Part shown: positions 28,635-45,219 of the stretch, in pieces
Layout of the letters: each line of letters starts with the position of its first letter
How positions within the stretch are numbered: the stretch's first letter is position 1
NCBI RefSeq assembly: GCF_963675165.1
Contig: NC_087382.1
Location: forward strand, 372,001 to 436,000
DNA from: Halichondria panicea
Taxonomy: Eukaryota > Porifera > Demospongiae > Suberitida > Halichondriidae
Reading direction: 5' to 3'
Length of the DNA stretch: 64,000 bases
The notes under the pieces: generated by a model
Database searches by the model: none
What the model was told of the DNA's origin: nothing
Seen by the model: only the letters and a program-made list of their open reading frames with translations
Program-made: the position numbers and the translations under genes

Positions 28635-29217
28635 GAGTATGTCGCTGAACTCTGTCAGACATCAAAGTGCGTCAGGTAAAAGGGCGTGTAATGCACGAAC
28701 AAAACAAGACTGATTCAAACTAATTACACACACTAACAGATGACCATAGGACTACTATCCAGCGAAAACTTGGATAGGCCAAGTCGCTTCCAGTCCGAGC
28801 AGTGATCATTAATTTGAAAAAACTACAGATTTACGCCAGAACGTACACCGATCCCCGTTTTGCCTAGAGCTAACTGACACAAGTACAATCTAGATAGAGT
28901 GCAGTACAGCGTGGAGTGGAGCAATTCCCAGTCAGGCAACCCTGCAAAGCGGAGAGCTACACTTGTTTCTTTGTGAGGGTTGTAAAGTGCTGAGTCAGCA
29001 ATACTCCAGCTATACAAGCGCTAATATGTATACGCTATAGCTTGGAAGCGACTTGGCCTATCCAAGTTTTCGCTGGATAGTAGTCCCATGCATGGCCATC
29101 TGTTAGTGTGTGTAATTAGTTTGAATCAATCTTATTTGTTTGTGCATTATATACACGCCCTTTTACCTGACGCACTTTGATGTCTGATGGAGTTTGGCGA
29201 CTTACTCTATTAGGTCA
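28635..29217. mobile_element. 583-bp MITE with TA target duplication (Tc1/mariner-like)
   Basis: Long terminal inverted repeats of about 155 bp begin GAGTATGTCGC on the left and GAGTAAGTCGC on the right and share CAGACATCAAAGTGCGTCAG. TA flanks both ends (28,633-28,634 and 29,218-29,219). A TA duplication is typical of Tc1/mariner relatives. No transposase frame is present. Confidence 0.85.
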
Positions 29218-29219
29218 AC

Positions 29220-30330
29220 CTATATGTCAATGTATAAGTATGCCTTACGTTGTTCTAATTATAGAGAAAGTATAGGTGCATGGTCATGCAGTTGTCGGGT
29301 TGTACGTAAATATACAAATATACTGCATCATCTCTTTGATCTACTATAATTATGTTTGGTTTTTCTCAATAAAAATGCTTCCCTAATAATTATGGCCTCG
29401 TGCAGGTATCCCTGGGCTACAGATTCAACCATTGATCCTAGTTGCAGCTGTGCTACTAAGTCTCGTGCTTGCCCCCCAGAGCTATAATTAGTTGTATTAC
29501 AGTTACATTATAGTTGTATAGCATGCATGCATGCATATGCCATGAGATCTCGAACAATTTTCATTTTTCTGTCAATTTTGTAAGAAATGTAGCTGTAGCC
29601 GCTTATTCTAAATTGTAGGTTAGCTAGAACAATGATTTAATTGCACCTGCATGTTATTACTAGGACACAAATGCATTGAGGCATGTATATACCATGCATG
29701 TAGTCTAACCATATCCATTCCTGTTATGTATTTATGATGCATGCACCTGTGTATATGATCTCATCGTATTCATAGACTAAGTTGTTTTGTCTAACTGCAT
29801 GCATGTCTGGTATGTATAATTCATTCTCAGCACTTTACAGTAAACATATACTTCTGGTACGATTATGATGCATGGAGGGGCGGATCTATATAGGGAGGGG
29901 TTCTGGGGTTGCAACCCCCTCAGCTTCTCCCTCACTTTTATTGTATGAATAAAGAGGTGTATATAGCTATAGCTAAACAGAACACTGTTAATATAATATT
30001 ATTGTTACTGGAAACTATGGGATAAACAAAATGCTCCATTCACCCTGCATGGAGTGCAGTGTGTTGAGCTTCATTGTTTGGCCCTGATAATAATTATTTG
30101 TGCTTTTTTCTCCCATGCATCACTCTGATTATTCCCCAAAAAATGTGACATAATAAAATTAAGACGTATATACGAGGAGAATATGCACCCATATATCCTC
30201 CGCTACCGTGGTTAATCCGAGGCATAGCTGAGGGGTATGTAACAAATCTAATAAAATTCGAGATGATTAATTAACAATCAATACCTATAAAAAAGCGTTT
30301 TTTTTAAGCGTAACAATTCTTGGCCTGCAT
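29220..30330. other. Intergenic between MITE and GTPase gene
   Basis: AT-rich with no clear gene. GGGGCGGATCTATATAGGG near 29,880 resembles one end of a common element type, but its partner end was not found. Confidence 0.45.
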
Positions 30331-30333
30331 AAT

Positions 30334-32574
30334 CTAATTCTTGCCACTGTCTTTGTCCTGTTTAGGATCTTTATTCCACCAGCTTTTTATCTTCATCCAG
30401 AGACCTTCTCGATTTTCAATTTTTTTGTTTTGGCCGATATCCTCCTTGGCAATCCCTTGTGTGATCTGAGCTTGCTTCTTGGCACTTTCGAGGTACTGCA
30501 CACGCTCATCCCAACCAGTCTTGCATTCTGCTTTTTCAGATTTTATCATTATCTCAATATACTCTACTTCACTTAACGGATTCGGTTTAAGAGCTATATG
30601 GCCGAGGCGATTGACACTTTGTTGAACTTGCTGTATCATATCCATCACCAATTCATCCATTTGTGTTAGTCGACGCTCAGTTTCTTGTATGATGTACTCG
30701 ACTCTGGCCTTGCCTTCCTTTGCAGCATCGAACTTCAACTTCAGTTCCTCGGACGTTCTTTCTTCATCCTCCTGATAGATCTCGAAATAGTAAGGATTGT
30801 TGACATGTTGTCTCCACCCGCAATGCTCTGGGCAAACTTTGCACAAAGCACTCGAGTATCCTCCTCCGTCCATTGCAGCACATCCATATTTGTCTCGGTC
30901 ATCAGAAATACCACACCATTTGTGACAGGTGTAGTTGCATGTTAAACAGTTTGTTACGTATCGCCCACGTTCAAAGTCGACCCTTCGCTGCTTCGTAACG
31001 GTGATAGTATATTTAAATTGTTTGTTGGTTTCAATATCTGCCTCGTGCTCTTCCACTATTCTTCTTTCCTTTCTCATTTCTTCAATCTTTGCCAATCCTT
31101 CGTTAATTCTTGGCTGTAGGCCTTTCACATTGGCTTCAAGACGCTGACGCTCTTCAAGCACTTCTCTTGTGAGCTGCAGGCTACGGGGTTCAACAAGTTC
31201 GAAATTCATGAAAAAATTATGGAAACTTTTGATGCCCATTGTCCAAAACATTTCATCAAAATCTCCCTCCTCGTATTCTTCTTCATCTGCGATGATTGGG
31301 AACAAAGCAGAGTTGTTGAATTTGAAATACTTACGGTATGGTATGTCACTAGCATTAATTGCATCAACAACAGGTGGCTTTTTCCCATCAGCAAACGTGA
31401 TCATCATGAAGATGTTGTTTCCAATATCCTTTCCAAAAGTGGAGAGAATAGAATCAAAGATGTACTTTTGAGTGTGAGTCAGCCGTGCTAGAGAAGACTG
31501 TGTCACAAATCCGATTCCGTCGAGATGATCGATGCCACCGTCAATGCACGGAATGGAGAAAAATTCCTTGATTTGTTTCGTGATCTCTTTGTCTCGTTCG
31601 AGCCCACTAGTGTCACCGAATCCAGGTGTGTCAATGATTGTGAGAGTACATTTGCAAGGTGAGCCTTCCTGTTGATAAATGGTGTAAGCAGTAATCATGC
31701 TGGTTACACTTTTAGCTTGGGTTCCAGGATGTTCATTGATCATTTTGAATCGAAATTGATCATTCCATTCAACTCCAAAAAGATAGTTGACAATCCCGTT
31801 GATGAGAGTACTTTTTCCGGCACCTGTAGCACCAACAACCATAAGTACCTTCTCTTGGACTGATGTTGCAGGCTTGTTTCCAATATAGCATCTAGCAATT
31901 TTTAATCCAATCTTCTTGCCTTCACGTAATTTCAATTGATAAATTCTATTCTGTTTGTCACAAAGAGTGGAATTGGAAGAAGCTAGCATTTTTTCTGCAA
32001 GACGTTTCGGAGAGAGAGCCGAACGTACTTGCTGTCTTGCTACATTGGCTTCATCACGACCAGAAGGAATACACAATTTGGAAACTACACGTTCTTCGTC
32101 CGATGTAGTAGGACCAGGCTGATCTGTCTGTGGCAAGTTCGGTGTAGGAGAAGGCTGATCCGTCTGTGGCAAGTCAGTTGCCGCATTGTCTTCATTTTGT
32201 ACCGATGAAGTTTCCACAGGTTTTTCATTTTTGGCAGTGGGTGCAGTGGACGATGGTTGATTCTTGATGTCTGTAGGGAAAGGCTGATCTGTCCGTGGCA
32301 AGTCCGGCCGTGTAGGAGCAGGCTGATCCGTCTGTGGCAAGTTCGGTGTAGGAGAAGGCTGATCTGTCTGTGGCAAGTCAGTTGCCAGATTGTCTACTTC
32401 ATTTTGTACCGATGAAGCTTCCACAGGTTCTTCACTTTCGGCAGTGGGTGTGGAAGATGGTTGATTCTTGAGGTCTGTAGGTGGCACGTCAAGTGTAGGA
32501 GAAGGTTGATCTGTTTGTGGCAAGCCAGCTGCTACTTTATTTTGCAACGCAGAAGAAGTGGAGGAAGCGTCCAT
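30334..32574 (-). CDS. Large AIG1/GIMAP-like GTPase, single exon, 746 residues
   Basis: An uninterrupted frame with ATG at 32,574. Residues 1-160 are Pro/Thr-rich with six LP(Q/R)TDQP units, and a longer module holding NQPSSTPTAESEEPVE is internally duplicated. The GTPase core follows: P-loop GATGAGKST (248-256), G3 DTPGFGD (315-321) and a probable G4 TFAD (393-396). A helical, charged stretch spans about 465-520. A cysteine/histidine-rich block at 542-586 (NCLTCNYTCHKWC, CKVCPEHC) may bind zinc. The C-terminus is again helical. The order P-loop, DTPGFGD and coiled-coil recalls AIG1-type or septin-like GTPases, which act at membranes and are linked to immunity or cell death in other groups; the role here is unknown. 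Two palindromic hairpins lie within 900 bp upstream. Confidence 0.8.
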   Translation of the reverse strand: MDASSTSSALQNKVAAGLPQTDQPSPTLDVPPTDLKNQPSSTPTAESEEPVEASSVQNEVDNLATDLPQTDQPSPTPNLPQTDQPAPTRPDLPRTDQPFPTDIKNQPSSTAPTAKNEKPVETSSVQNEDNAATDLPQTDQPSPTPNLPQTDQPGPTTSDEERVVSKLCIPSGRDEANVARQQVRSALSPKRLAEKMLASSNSTLCDKQNRIYQLKLREGKKIGLKIARCYIGNKPATSVQEKVLMVVGATGAGKSTLINGIVNYLFGVEWNDQFRFKMINEHPGTQAKSVTSMITAYTIYQQEGSPCKCTLTIIDTPGFGDTSGLERDKEITKQIKEFFSIPCIDGGIDHLDGIGFVTQSSLARLTHTQKYIFDSILSTFGKDIGNNIFMMITFADGKKPPVVDAINASDIPYRKYFKFNNSALFPIIADEEEYEEGDFDEMFWTMGIKSFHNFFMNFELVEPRSLQLTREVLEERQRLEANVKGLQPRINEGLAKIEEMRKERRIVEEHEADIETNKQFKYTITVTKQRRVDFERGRYVTNCLTCNYTCHKWCGISDDRDKYGCAAMDGGGYSSALCKVCPEHCGWRQHVNNPYYFEIYQEDEERTSEELKLKFDAAKEGKARVEYIIQETERRLTQMDELVMDMIQQVQQSVNRLGHIALKPNPLSEVEYIEIMIKSEKAECKTGWDERVQYLESAKKQAQITQGIAKEDIGQNKKIENREGLWMKIKSWWNKDPKQDKDSGKN

Positions 32575-32660
32575 TGTTCAGAGTTTGACGTAAGATTTTC
32601 CAGTGATGTAGGGATATACAATTAAAGATAGCAGTCCCTATATATATCCAGATCATCCAA

Positions 32661-33449
32661 CAGGGGAAATCCATGGTTTTCCCCATACATAGATAATGGG
32701 AAAACCATGCAATTCCCCTGTATACAGCTGTTTGCATAGACCTTGCAAAATACTAAATCATTCACTGCTTACCACAAAACCACCATACAATGTTGCTATG
32801 CAAACAAATAGTATTGGATATACATTCACATTCACATGACTAAATAAAAAGTGACCAATGGTGCATGTCTTCTAGAATAAACTATGGAGACTCATAGAAC
32901 CGGGAGGATTTAAGTAGAGAATGGTTTACCAACGCCTTACGCTGAGACTTGTGCTGTACGAAAAATTGTTCCGCTAAAGAACCTACTAACTTGCTCACTG
33001 CGGTATACCGGTTTTGACTATCAAGTCCGAACATATTTTTCTACTAGATAAGCACCAAACAATATTTTGTGATCTGTTAGTGTTTAAGGTACTTCGTACT
33101 TCAGCCTTCAAACCTCACCATAATTACGTGAGTTTCCATACCACCAAGAGTAGATAAAGCATTACTCTTGATACCACCTTATAGCAGGTACTTTTCAAGG
33201 GTCTACTCAAAAAGTACCCATATACAACTTCTAGAACCCATCATTGCTCAGGACTGCATGTTGTTTGCATAGCAACATTGTATGATGATTTTGTGGTTTT
33301 GTGGTAATGCAGTGAGCTGATTATTTTTGCAAGGTCTATGCAAACAGCTGTATACTACATTGGTATATATTATTATACGGTAGTATATACAGGGGAAATC
33401 CATGGTTTTCCCCATACATAGATAATGGGAAAACCATGGAATTCCCCTG
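32661..33449. mobile_element. Inverted-repeat element with twin long hairpins
   Basis: Inverted arms near 32,721-32,806 and 33,258-33,356 share CAGCTGTTTGCATAGACCTT. Outside each arm lies the same imperfect palindrome (32,661-32,720 and 33,390-33,449), starting CAGGGGAAATCCATGG and folding on itself around CATACATAGATAATG. At the right copy the stem extends further through TATATAC/GTATATA. It is non-coding and sits in the 5' flank of the GTPase gene. Confidence 0.7.
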
Positions 33450-33849
33450 TATATACTATCGTATATACACTGTAAAAACAAGTGGGTTGTTTCAACACTG
33501 ACGTGCATGTCATTTGATTGTCCCTCCAAATGACATGACATGCTACACGTATGTCAAATTGAAGGTGTGTCGATTTGACCCACTTCTAGCGGGTCATTTT
33601 GGCACGTGTTATTAATCATTCCAATTAACGCCATTTCAATCTCATAAACAATAAACAATAACAAAACAATAACGAGTCTATAGCATGAAAATGAAACAGA
33701 AGTGTTTGCAAAACTTGCGTGCATGTATCCAGTTAATTATGAGTCTTTACTACAGTCCTTTGAACTTGTACTTCATAGCTAAAATAATGGTGAAAAAAAT
33801 ATTATAAGTTTTGAACGCATTGTATGAAATTACATACCTATTTCGAACC
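33450..33849. other. Intergenic with short inverted words
   Basis: CAAATGACATGACATG, TGTCAAATTGAAGG and similar words in both orientations between 33,490 and 33,610 resemble the TTTGACAC-word element at 22,581. No gene was seen. Confidence 0.4.
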
Positions 33850-34600
33850 AGTGTTAAGATTCAGACAGCTAGCTCACTTGGAGGGTGGTTAGGATGGCCT
33901 ACCTGCAGAATAATAACTCAGAATAATTATGCTGATGAGCTACACAATAATAGCTAGTACTCAAATTTGTGTAAATGCCTTGAAAACGGCTAGAAAAAAT
34001 AATCAGACCGCAAAAATAAATGTTAGAGCAGTTTGAGGATGGTTAAGAGGGCCTACATGTAGAATAATAGCATATATACACATCCAATGTGTGTATGTGT
34101 TGTGGCAAAAAATGTGGTAAAACTTGTATGTATAGCTATAACAAATTAAATTGATAGGAAACATACCTCAAAGTTGTACCCTGACAGGGACCAGTATTAA
34201 GATTCAGACAGCTAGCTCACTTGGAGGGTGGCCTACCTGCAAAATAATAACTCAGAATAATTATACTGATGAGCTATACACAATAATAGTACTCAAGTTT
34301 GTGTAAATGCCTTACAATGGCTAGAAAAAAGAATCAGACCGCAAAAATAGATGTTAGAGCAGTTTGAGGATGGTTAAGAGGGCCTACATGTAGAATAATA
34401 GCATACACATCCAACATCCAATGTGTGTATGTGTTGTGGCAAAAAATGTGGTAAAACTTGTATGTATATTTATAGCTAAATTGCGTACCTCAAATGTGTG
34501 CCCTGACAGGGACCAGTATTAAGATTCAGAAGCTTTAGCTCACTTGGAGGGTGGTTAGGAAGGCCTACCTGCAGAAGAATAATTATGCTGATGAGCTACA
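33850..34600. repeat. Tandem repeat, inverted relative of 16,331-17,165
   Basis: Three periods each contain TAGCTCACTTGGAGGGTGG and GGCCTACATGTAGAATAATA, the reverse complements of words at 16,600-17,000. Read on the minus strand each has the exon-like core between a CAG acceptor and a GTACG donor. The period is about 330 bp. Confidence 0.7.
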
Positions 34601-34699
34601 CAATAATATAGCACTCAAATTTGTGTACCGTATTCACCCGAATTACCGGGACACAAAAAAATAATTACGGCTTGCAGTGTCCCTTGGAATAGAGCAAGA

Positions 34700-35492
34700 A
34701 AAATTACGTTAAAGTCGAAGTGTAGCGCTGCGTTTGTTGTGGATCATATACTTTCTTGCCCACGCGGTGGGTTTCCTTCCCTGCGTCACAATGAAATAAG
34801 AGATTTAACAGCGAGACTCTTAACTGAAGTATGCAATGATGTGCAAATTGAACCAGAGCTTCAGGAGATCACCACAGAGACCATGTCCGGGAGAAGCGCA
34901 AATACCACCATAGGTGCTAGGCTTGATGTTGCTGCCAGTGGTCTCTGGGGAGGCAGACGCGAGAGAACCCTGATGGACGTCAGAGTCTTCAACCCTTTTG
35001 CTCCCTCAAATCGCAACACAACCCTAGACCAATGCTTCAGGAAGCACGAGAGGGAAAAGATCCGTGCATACGGACAAAGGGTGAGAGAAGTGGAGCATAC
35101 TACTTTCGTCCCCATTGTGATGTCTGCGACTGGCGGCCTTTCAAAACAAGCTACAAACTTCTACAAACGACTGGCCTCCCTGCTAGCAGAGAAATGGGAC
35201 CAACCCTACAGCACCACCCTGCACTGGCTGAGATGCTCCCTCTCTTTCAGCCTGCTCAGGTCCGCCATTCAATGCATACGTGGCGCTCGTTCATCAAGAG
35301 GCCACGCTATGAAGATGTCACCTGTGGACCTGGTTATAGCAGAGGCCAGCTTGCAGCAAAACTAACAAACTAACTGTTCACCTCATGTACACACTATTTT
35401 ACATACACTGTTCTTTGTTTTATTATTTTATTATAGTATTTTAATTTATTTATTACTATTATTTACTTGCTTCCACCAAAAAAAAAAAAGTC

Positions 35493-35520
<28 letters not shown>
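34700..35520 (+). mobile_element. 5'-truncated non-LTR retrotransposon with poly(A)
   Basis: The open frame to 35,365 begins within FVVDHILSCPRGGFPS and continues RHNEIRDLTA, ARLDVAASGLWGG, TLMDVRVFNP and FYKRLASLLAEKW. The D-x-V…DVRV spacing suggests a restriction-like endonuclease domain as found downstream of reverse transcriptase in some LINEs, and I recognise the block as the C-terminal part of a family common in sponges and corals. No reverse transcriptase precedes it. A 3' UTR of about 110 bp ends in A-runs (35,478-35,520). GTGTCCCTTGGAATAGAG before it (34,677) and GTATCCCTTGTATTAGGG after it (35,521) may be a worn target duplication. Confidence 0.7.
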
Positions 35521-35523
<3 letters not shown>

Positions 35524-35625
35524 TCCCTTGTATTAGGGTGTCCCGTAGTAATTAGAACGAATATTTCCCCATTTAAGGTATGTACACGGCCTCGATTCCA
35601 GGCCGAGGCTAGCTCTGCAGCTAAA

Positions 35626-35740
35626 ATGTCTAAACTGTCTTTCGTGCAGTTTAGAAGCTGTGTACGCGGGTTCCATGTCTACAAAGTGGTGTCTTCAACC
35701 GTCAGTGACATATTACGGTGCCAGAGAGTAGAATCCAAAG
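35626..35740 (+). pseudogene. HIRAN-like exon fragment
   Basis: A frame reading MSKLSFVQFRSCVRGFHVYK then VVSSTVSDILRCQRVES recalls the start of HIRAN-type domains (RGFHVYK…L.C.RE). It begins next to a GCCTCGATTCCAGGC repeat remnant and has no recognisable continuation. Probably a gene or transposon fragment. Confidence 0.3.
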
Positions 35741-35816
35741 AGTTTCTAAGAGTTTTGAGTCTCGCATGCTCTTTTTCGTTCTAATTAGATCAGGACGTCT
35801 ATCTAAAAATAAAGAT

Positions 35817-36789
35817 TTAGGAGGGATTAGGGGTTAGGGATAGAATTAGGAAGGAGGGGTTAGGGATAGGGTTATGTTAGGGTTTAGGAGGGGGGCACGG
35901 TTATAGGTTAGGGATATGATAGAGTTAGAGTATATAGTTTCAACTAAGTGTGATGTATACAATATTATTATACAGTTATACACTATACAAATATACTATA
36001 CACAATGTATAACATCAATATAAGGTGGTCTAATTATACAAATATACAGCTTTCTACTAAGTGTGATGTATACAATTATACAGTTTATATAGCCAACACA
36101 CAACTGACACAATAAATATATCAGTGTTTTATCTTGCTGACTTGAACTGATCCACACCATTTTTGCCATGAGAACATCGTCATGCAAAACTTTATGTAAT
36201 GATCTTTACCAAAAACGAACATTGATGCTAAAAGTATTCTAAGCACAATTTATCAGGGCCTATTAATCATTTATGCACAGCGGTAAAATGGATACAGTGC
36301 CTGCAGCCTATACAAAAATTAACTAACCCACTTAGACTATAATAGCCCACTCTTTTTTCAGACTATTTGAGCCGGAAATAAATCACTGATCTACTATGAA
36401 ATTGGACGTCACGCCAGCAACACAAGTTATGGCCTCTCAAAGTTAGCTCAGAACTGAAAACACACGCTTTTTTGTGAAAGCGTTGCTCATAGCTTCAATT
36501 CTGTAGACACTGAGAAACGTTAATTGTGGTCCGTGAATTTGTAGCTTTCGTCAATTTTTACTTTTTTCCTCCTGTTACTCACACACGTGCACAGTATATA
36601 TATACTATCATAATAATAATAAGAGTTCGGGATAAGGGTGAGGGTATGGAGGTTTCAATCTGTGTATATGTTTTTTTGTACCATAATTATTGAGAGTTTT
36701 GTTGAGGAAAAAAGAGTTCGGTTCTATTGAGATAAGGGTTAGGGTATGGAGGTTTCAATCTGTATTACTTTTTTTTGTACTATAATTAT
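35817..36789. repeat. TTAGGG-like stretch and 90-bp direct duplication
   Basis: At 35,817-35,930 TTAGGG-type words recur irregularly (GGTTAGGGATAG and variants). At 36,624 and 36,716 a segment containing GGGTATGGAGGTTTCAATCT is repeated directly. The second copy is cut by the element at 36,790, which allows comparison with the uncut first copy. Confidence 0.55.
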
Positions 36790-37085
36790 CAGGGGCGTAG
36801 CCAGGATTTTGGAGAAAGGGGTGCTATCGTAGATGAAAGAGGGCGCGAAGCGCCGAAATGTGGTTGACCGGAAGCCACACCTCTTATTAATGACATCATA
36901 ATTAACTTAATTTCCTTGGCTAGCTAGCTATTCATGTACAGCTAGCTAGCCTAACTGCAGCAAGATCTGGAAGAGAAGGGGTGCTCAGCTGGATAATCAG
37001 ATACATTTCTCTGTGATTTGTATACTTGACTCAGGCTGGTTGGGGGTACTCAGCACCCCTAGCACCCCCCCTGGCTACGCCCCTG
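36790..37085. mobile_element. 296-bp MITE with CAGGGGCGTAGCCAGG ends
   Basis: Perfect 16-bp terminal inverted repeats. The uninterrupted sister repeat near 36,680-36,715 reads ATAATTATTGAGAGTTTTG, and here ATAATTAT is followed by the element and then TTTTGTTGAGG, so the insertion point is precise to a few bases. No matching target duplication was found, so I do not assign a superfamily. Confidence 0.75.
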
Positions 37086-37306
37086 TTTTGTTGAGGAACA
37101 TTTTGATTACTGGATGAAGGTATACTAAGGTATTGAGAGTTCTTGGGGGTGGGCTGATGTTGCACATTCTAATCTACCAAGGACCATTAGGTTCAATGCA
37201 TATTTGTAAATTCAATTCCTATAGCGAGTAATTTTGTTTCTGTGTATAACCCCCCTCCCCACATCCACACACACACCCACAGATTTAGCACCCCCCTAGA
37301 GATGAG

Positions 37307-43595
<6,289 letters not shown>

Positions 43596-44187
43596 CAACT
43601 CACGTAGCTGTTACTTTTTACTGTAATAACTGACTATCATGTGTGCTTCATTATGTTACATTTTATTATGTAGAATAATAATTATGTATTTTTACTGATA
43701 GGTTTTGCACTAATCATGCGGCCACTGTTTCTTAAATATTGGCCATAAATAATTATAGTGATATCCATGTTGCAGGTTAATTTGTCTTCATACATTAATT
43801 GATAATTGTGTGTACATTACAAACTTAACGATATTATTATAGCTTTCTCTATATTCGATATTCATGATCAAAATTAAAATAATTATAATTATAGCATGAC
43901 GATTCCCAAGAGACAGCCTCACTGCTAAAGCCATATATACACATGACTGTGCTCTCTGAGGGTACAATGCATTAATTATTGCACACACGTGCACGCGTGT
44001 GTACAGGTGTACAGTAATTCTAGGAATGTGTGGGTGGGTGGCTTATCACTATTATCAATCATATCATCAATGTATTATGAGTGGGTGTTTAATTCCTGTG
44101 GGTACAAGAAACGTCACTGCGGGCTAAATTAATATTGCATAAAACTGCTGCCATAATTACCAGATTCTAAAAATTGAGAATTTCAAG
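43596..44187. other. Spacer between kinase B and protease homologue B
   Basis: Shared with copy A up to 43,835. From 43,838 to about 44,152 the sequence is unrelated to copy A, and homology resumes at ATTACCAGAT. The upstream part of this 0.3-kb segment presumably holds the promoter of the protease-homologue gene; I see no TATA box that I would defend. Confidence 0.5.
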
Positions 44188-45219
44188 ATGCAATTTTATG
44201 TAGCAGTAGTTGTCTTGTGCACTGCACACTGCATGCAGTACAGTGCTGCAGCAGCTATCAAAGGCAGTGAACAATCATCTTCTTTGGGATGGGTAAAGCA
44301 CTTGAGACTTGGAGATGTCATCTTTGCGAAGCCTCCCGATATAAAGGAAATGTCCGACTACATTACTGAAATGAATTACCAAGACGATGGTACTGCTTGC
44401 TTTGGGTCGGCTGCGACTACTGTGAGCGAAGACGGTCCGCTTATCCCATTTATAGACAAATCAAGCAGACAAAAGCGTGATTACGAATACGAAGATTACG
44501 ATACCCAGTCCTATGAATGTTTGAGAGAAGTGGAGAGTGTTTACTATTATCCTGAGTATGCTGTCGGTGGATTGGACAACGGGTGCACAGCTTTTCTTGT
44601 TGGACCTTATCATGCAATGACATCTGCAAAATGTGTGTACGACTCTGACGAGCGAACGTGGGAGCATAATCTTGATTTCTGGCGAGCAAGGAATGGCTCA
44701 GGCTATCTGCAAAGAATGGAGTGGGAAGAAGTGTACATCCCAAGGGAGTTCTTCAATCAAAGTATCCAGTCTGACGATTTTGATTGGGCCTTGATCATTT
44801 TAAACAAATCTCAATTTTCTCCCGTTTGGCATTCAGTTAATTACTGTCCGAGTAAATGCCCAGGACGTCACGTCACTTCTTACGGTTATGGAAATGAGAA
44901 CATGATTTTGAAAGAGTGTGAGATCAGCGAGCAGGATTGCTTTAAGCGAATGGAAATGCAGTGTTGTCAAAATCCCGCTGTCAACTTTCGTGGTGGCCCA
45001 GTCTTCGATGGATATGATTTTTATGGCTCTAAAATTCCACCTGTAGTTGGTATAAACACTTGCTCTAAGGAAGCTGACGATGAAATGGAATTGGAATCAG
45101 AGCAGAAAAGTGAAGAAATTACGCCTGACGTCGCAGTAAAGTTTCACTCTGACATGTTTTGGACTGTTTGTATGTTAATGGAGAACAGTGGGTACGATCC
45201 CAACTGCAAGAAACTTTGA
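44188..45219 (+). CDS. Secreted serine-protease homologue, probably catalytically dead, 343 residues
   Basis: Single exon starting MQFYVAVVVLCTAHC, a signal peptide. RQKR at 94-97 is a furin-type processing site, so residues 98-343 would be the mature chain. NGCTAFLVGPYHAMTSAKCV resembles the region around the catalytic histidine of S1/S1B proteases (compare xTAAHC), but lysine 148 replaces histidine. DDFDWALIIL keeps the aspartate (199). NFRGGPVF stands where GDSGGP is expected, with arginine 268 in place of serine. Two of the three catalytic residues are therefore missing. The fold resembles PRSS23/PRSS35- or V8-like proteins. N-glycosylation sites NGS, NQS and NKS are present. It lies 0.6 kb after a receptor kinase and was duplicated together with it; the other copy (10,848-11,670) is dead. 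Confidence 0.75.
   Translation: MQFYVAVVVLCTAHCMQYSAAAAIKGSEQSSSLGWVKHLRLGDVIFAKPPDIKEMSDYITEMNYQDDGTACFGSAATTVSEDGPLIPFIDKSSRQKRDYEYEDYDTQSYECLREVESVYYYPEYAVGGLDNGCTAFLVGPYHAMTSAKCVYDSDERTWEHNLDFWRARNGSGYLQRMEWEEVYIPREFFNQSIQSDDFDWALIILNKSQFSPVWHSVNYCPSKCPGRHVTSYGYGNENMILKECEISEQDCFKRMEMQCCQNPAVNFRGGPVFDGYDFYGSKIPPVVGINTCSKEADDEMELESEQKSEEITPDVAVKFHSDMFWTVCMLMENSGYDPNCKKL

Noticed and set aside
35817-35930. TTAGGG-rich stretch suggesting telomere
   Set aside because: Words are irregular, few and internal, with genes on both sides.
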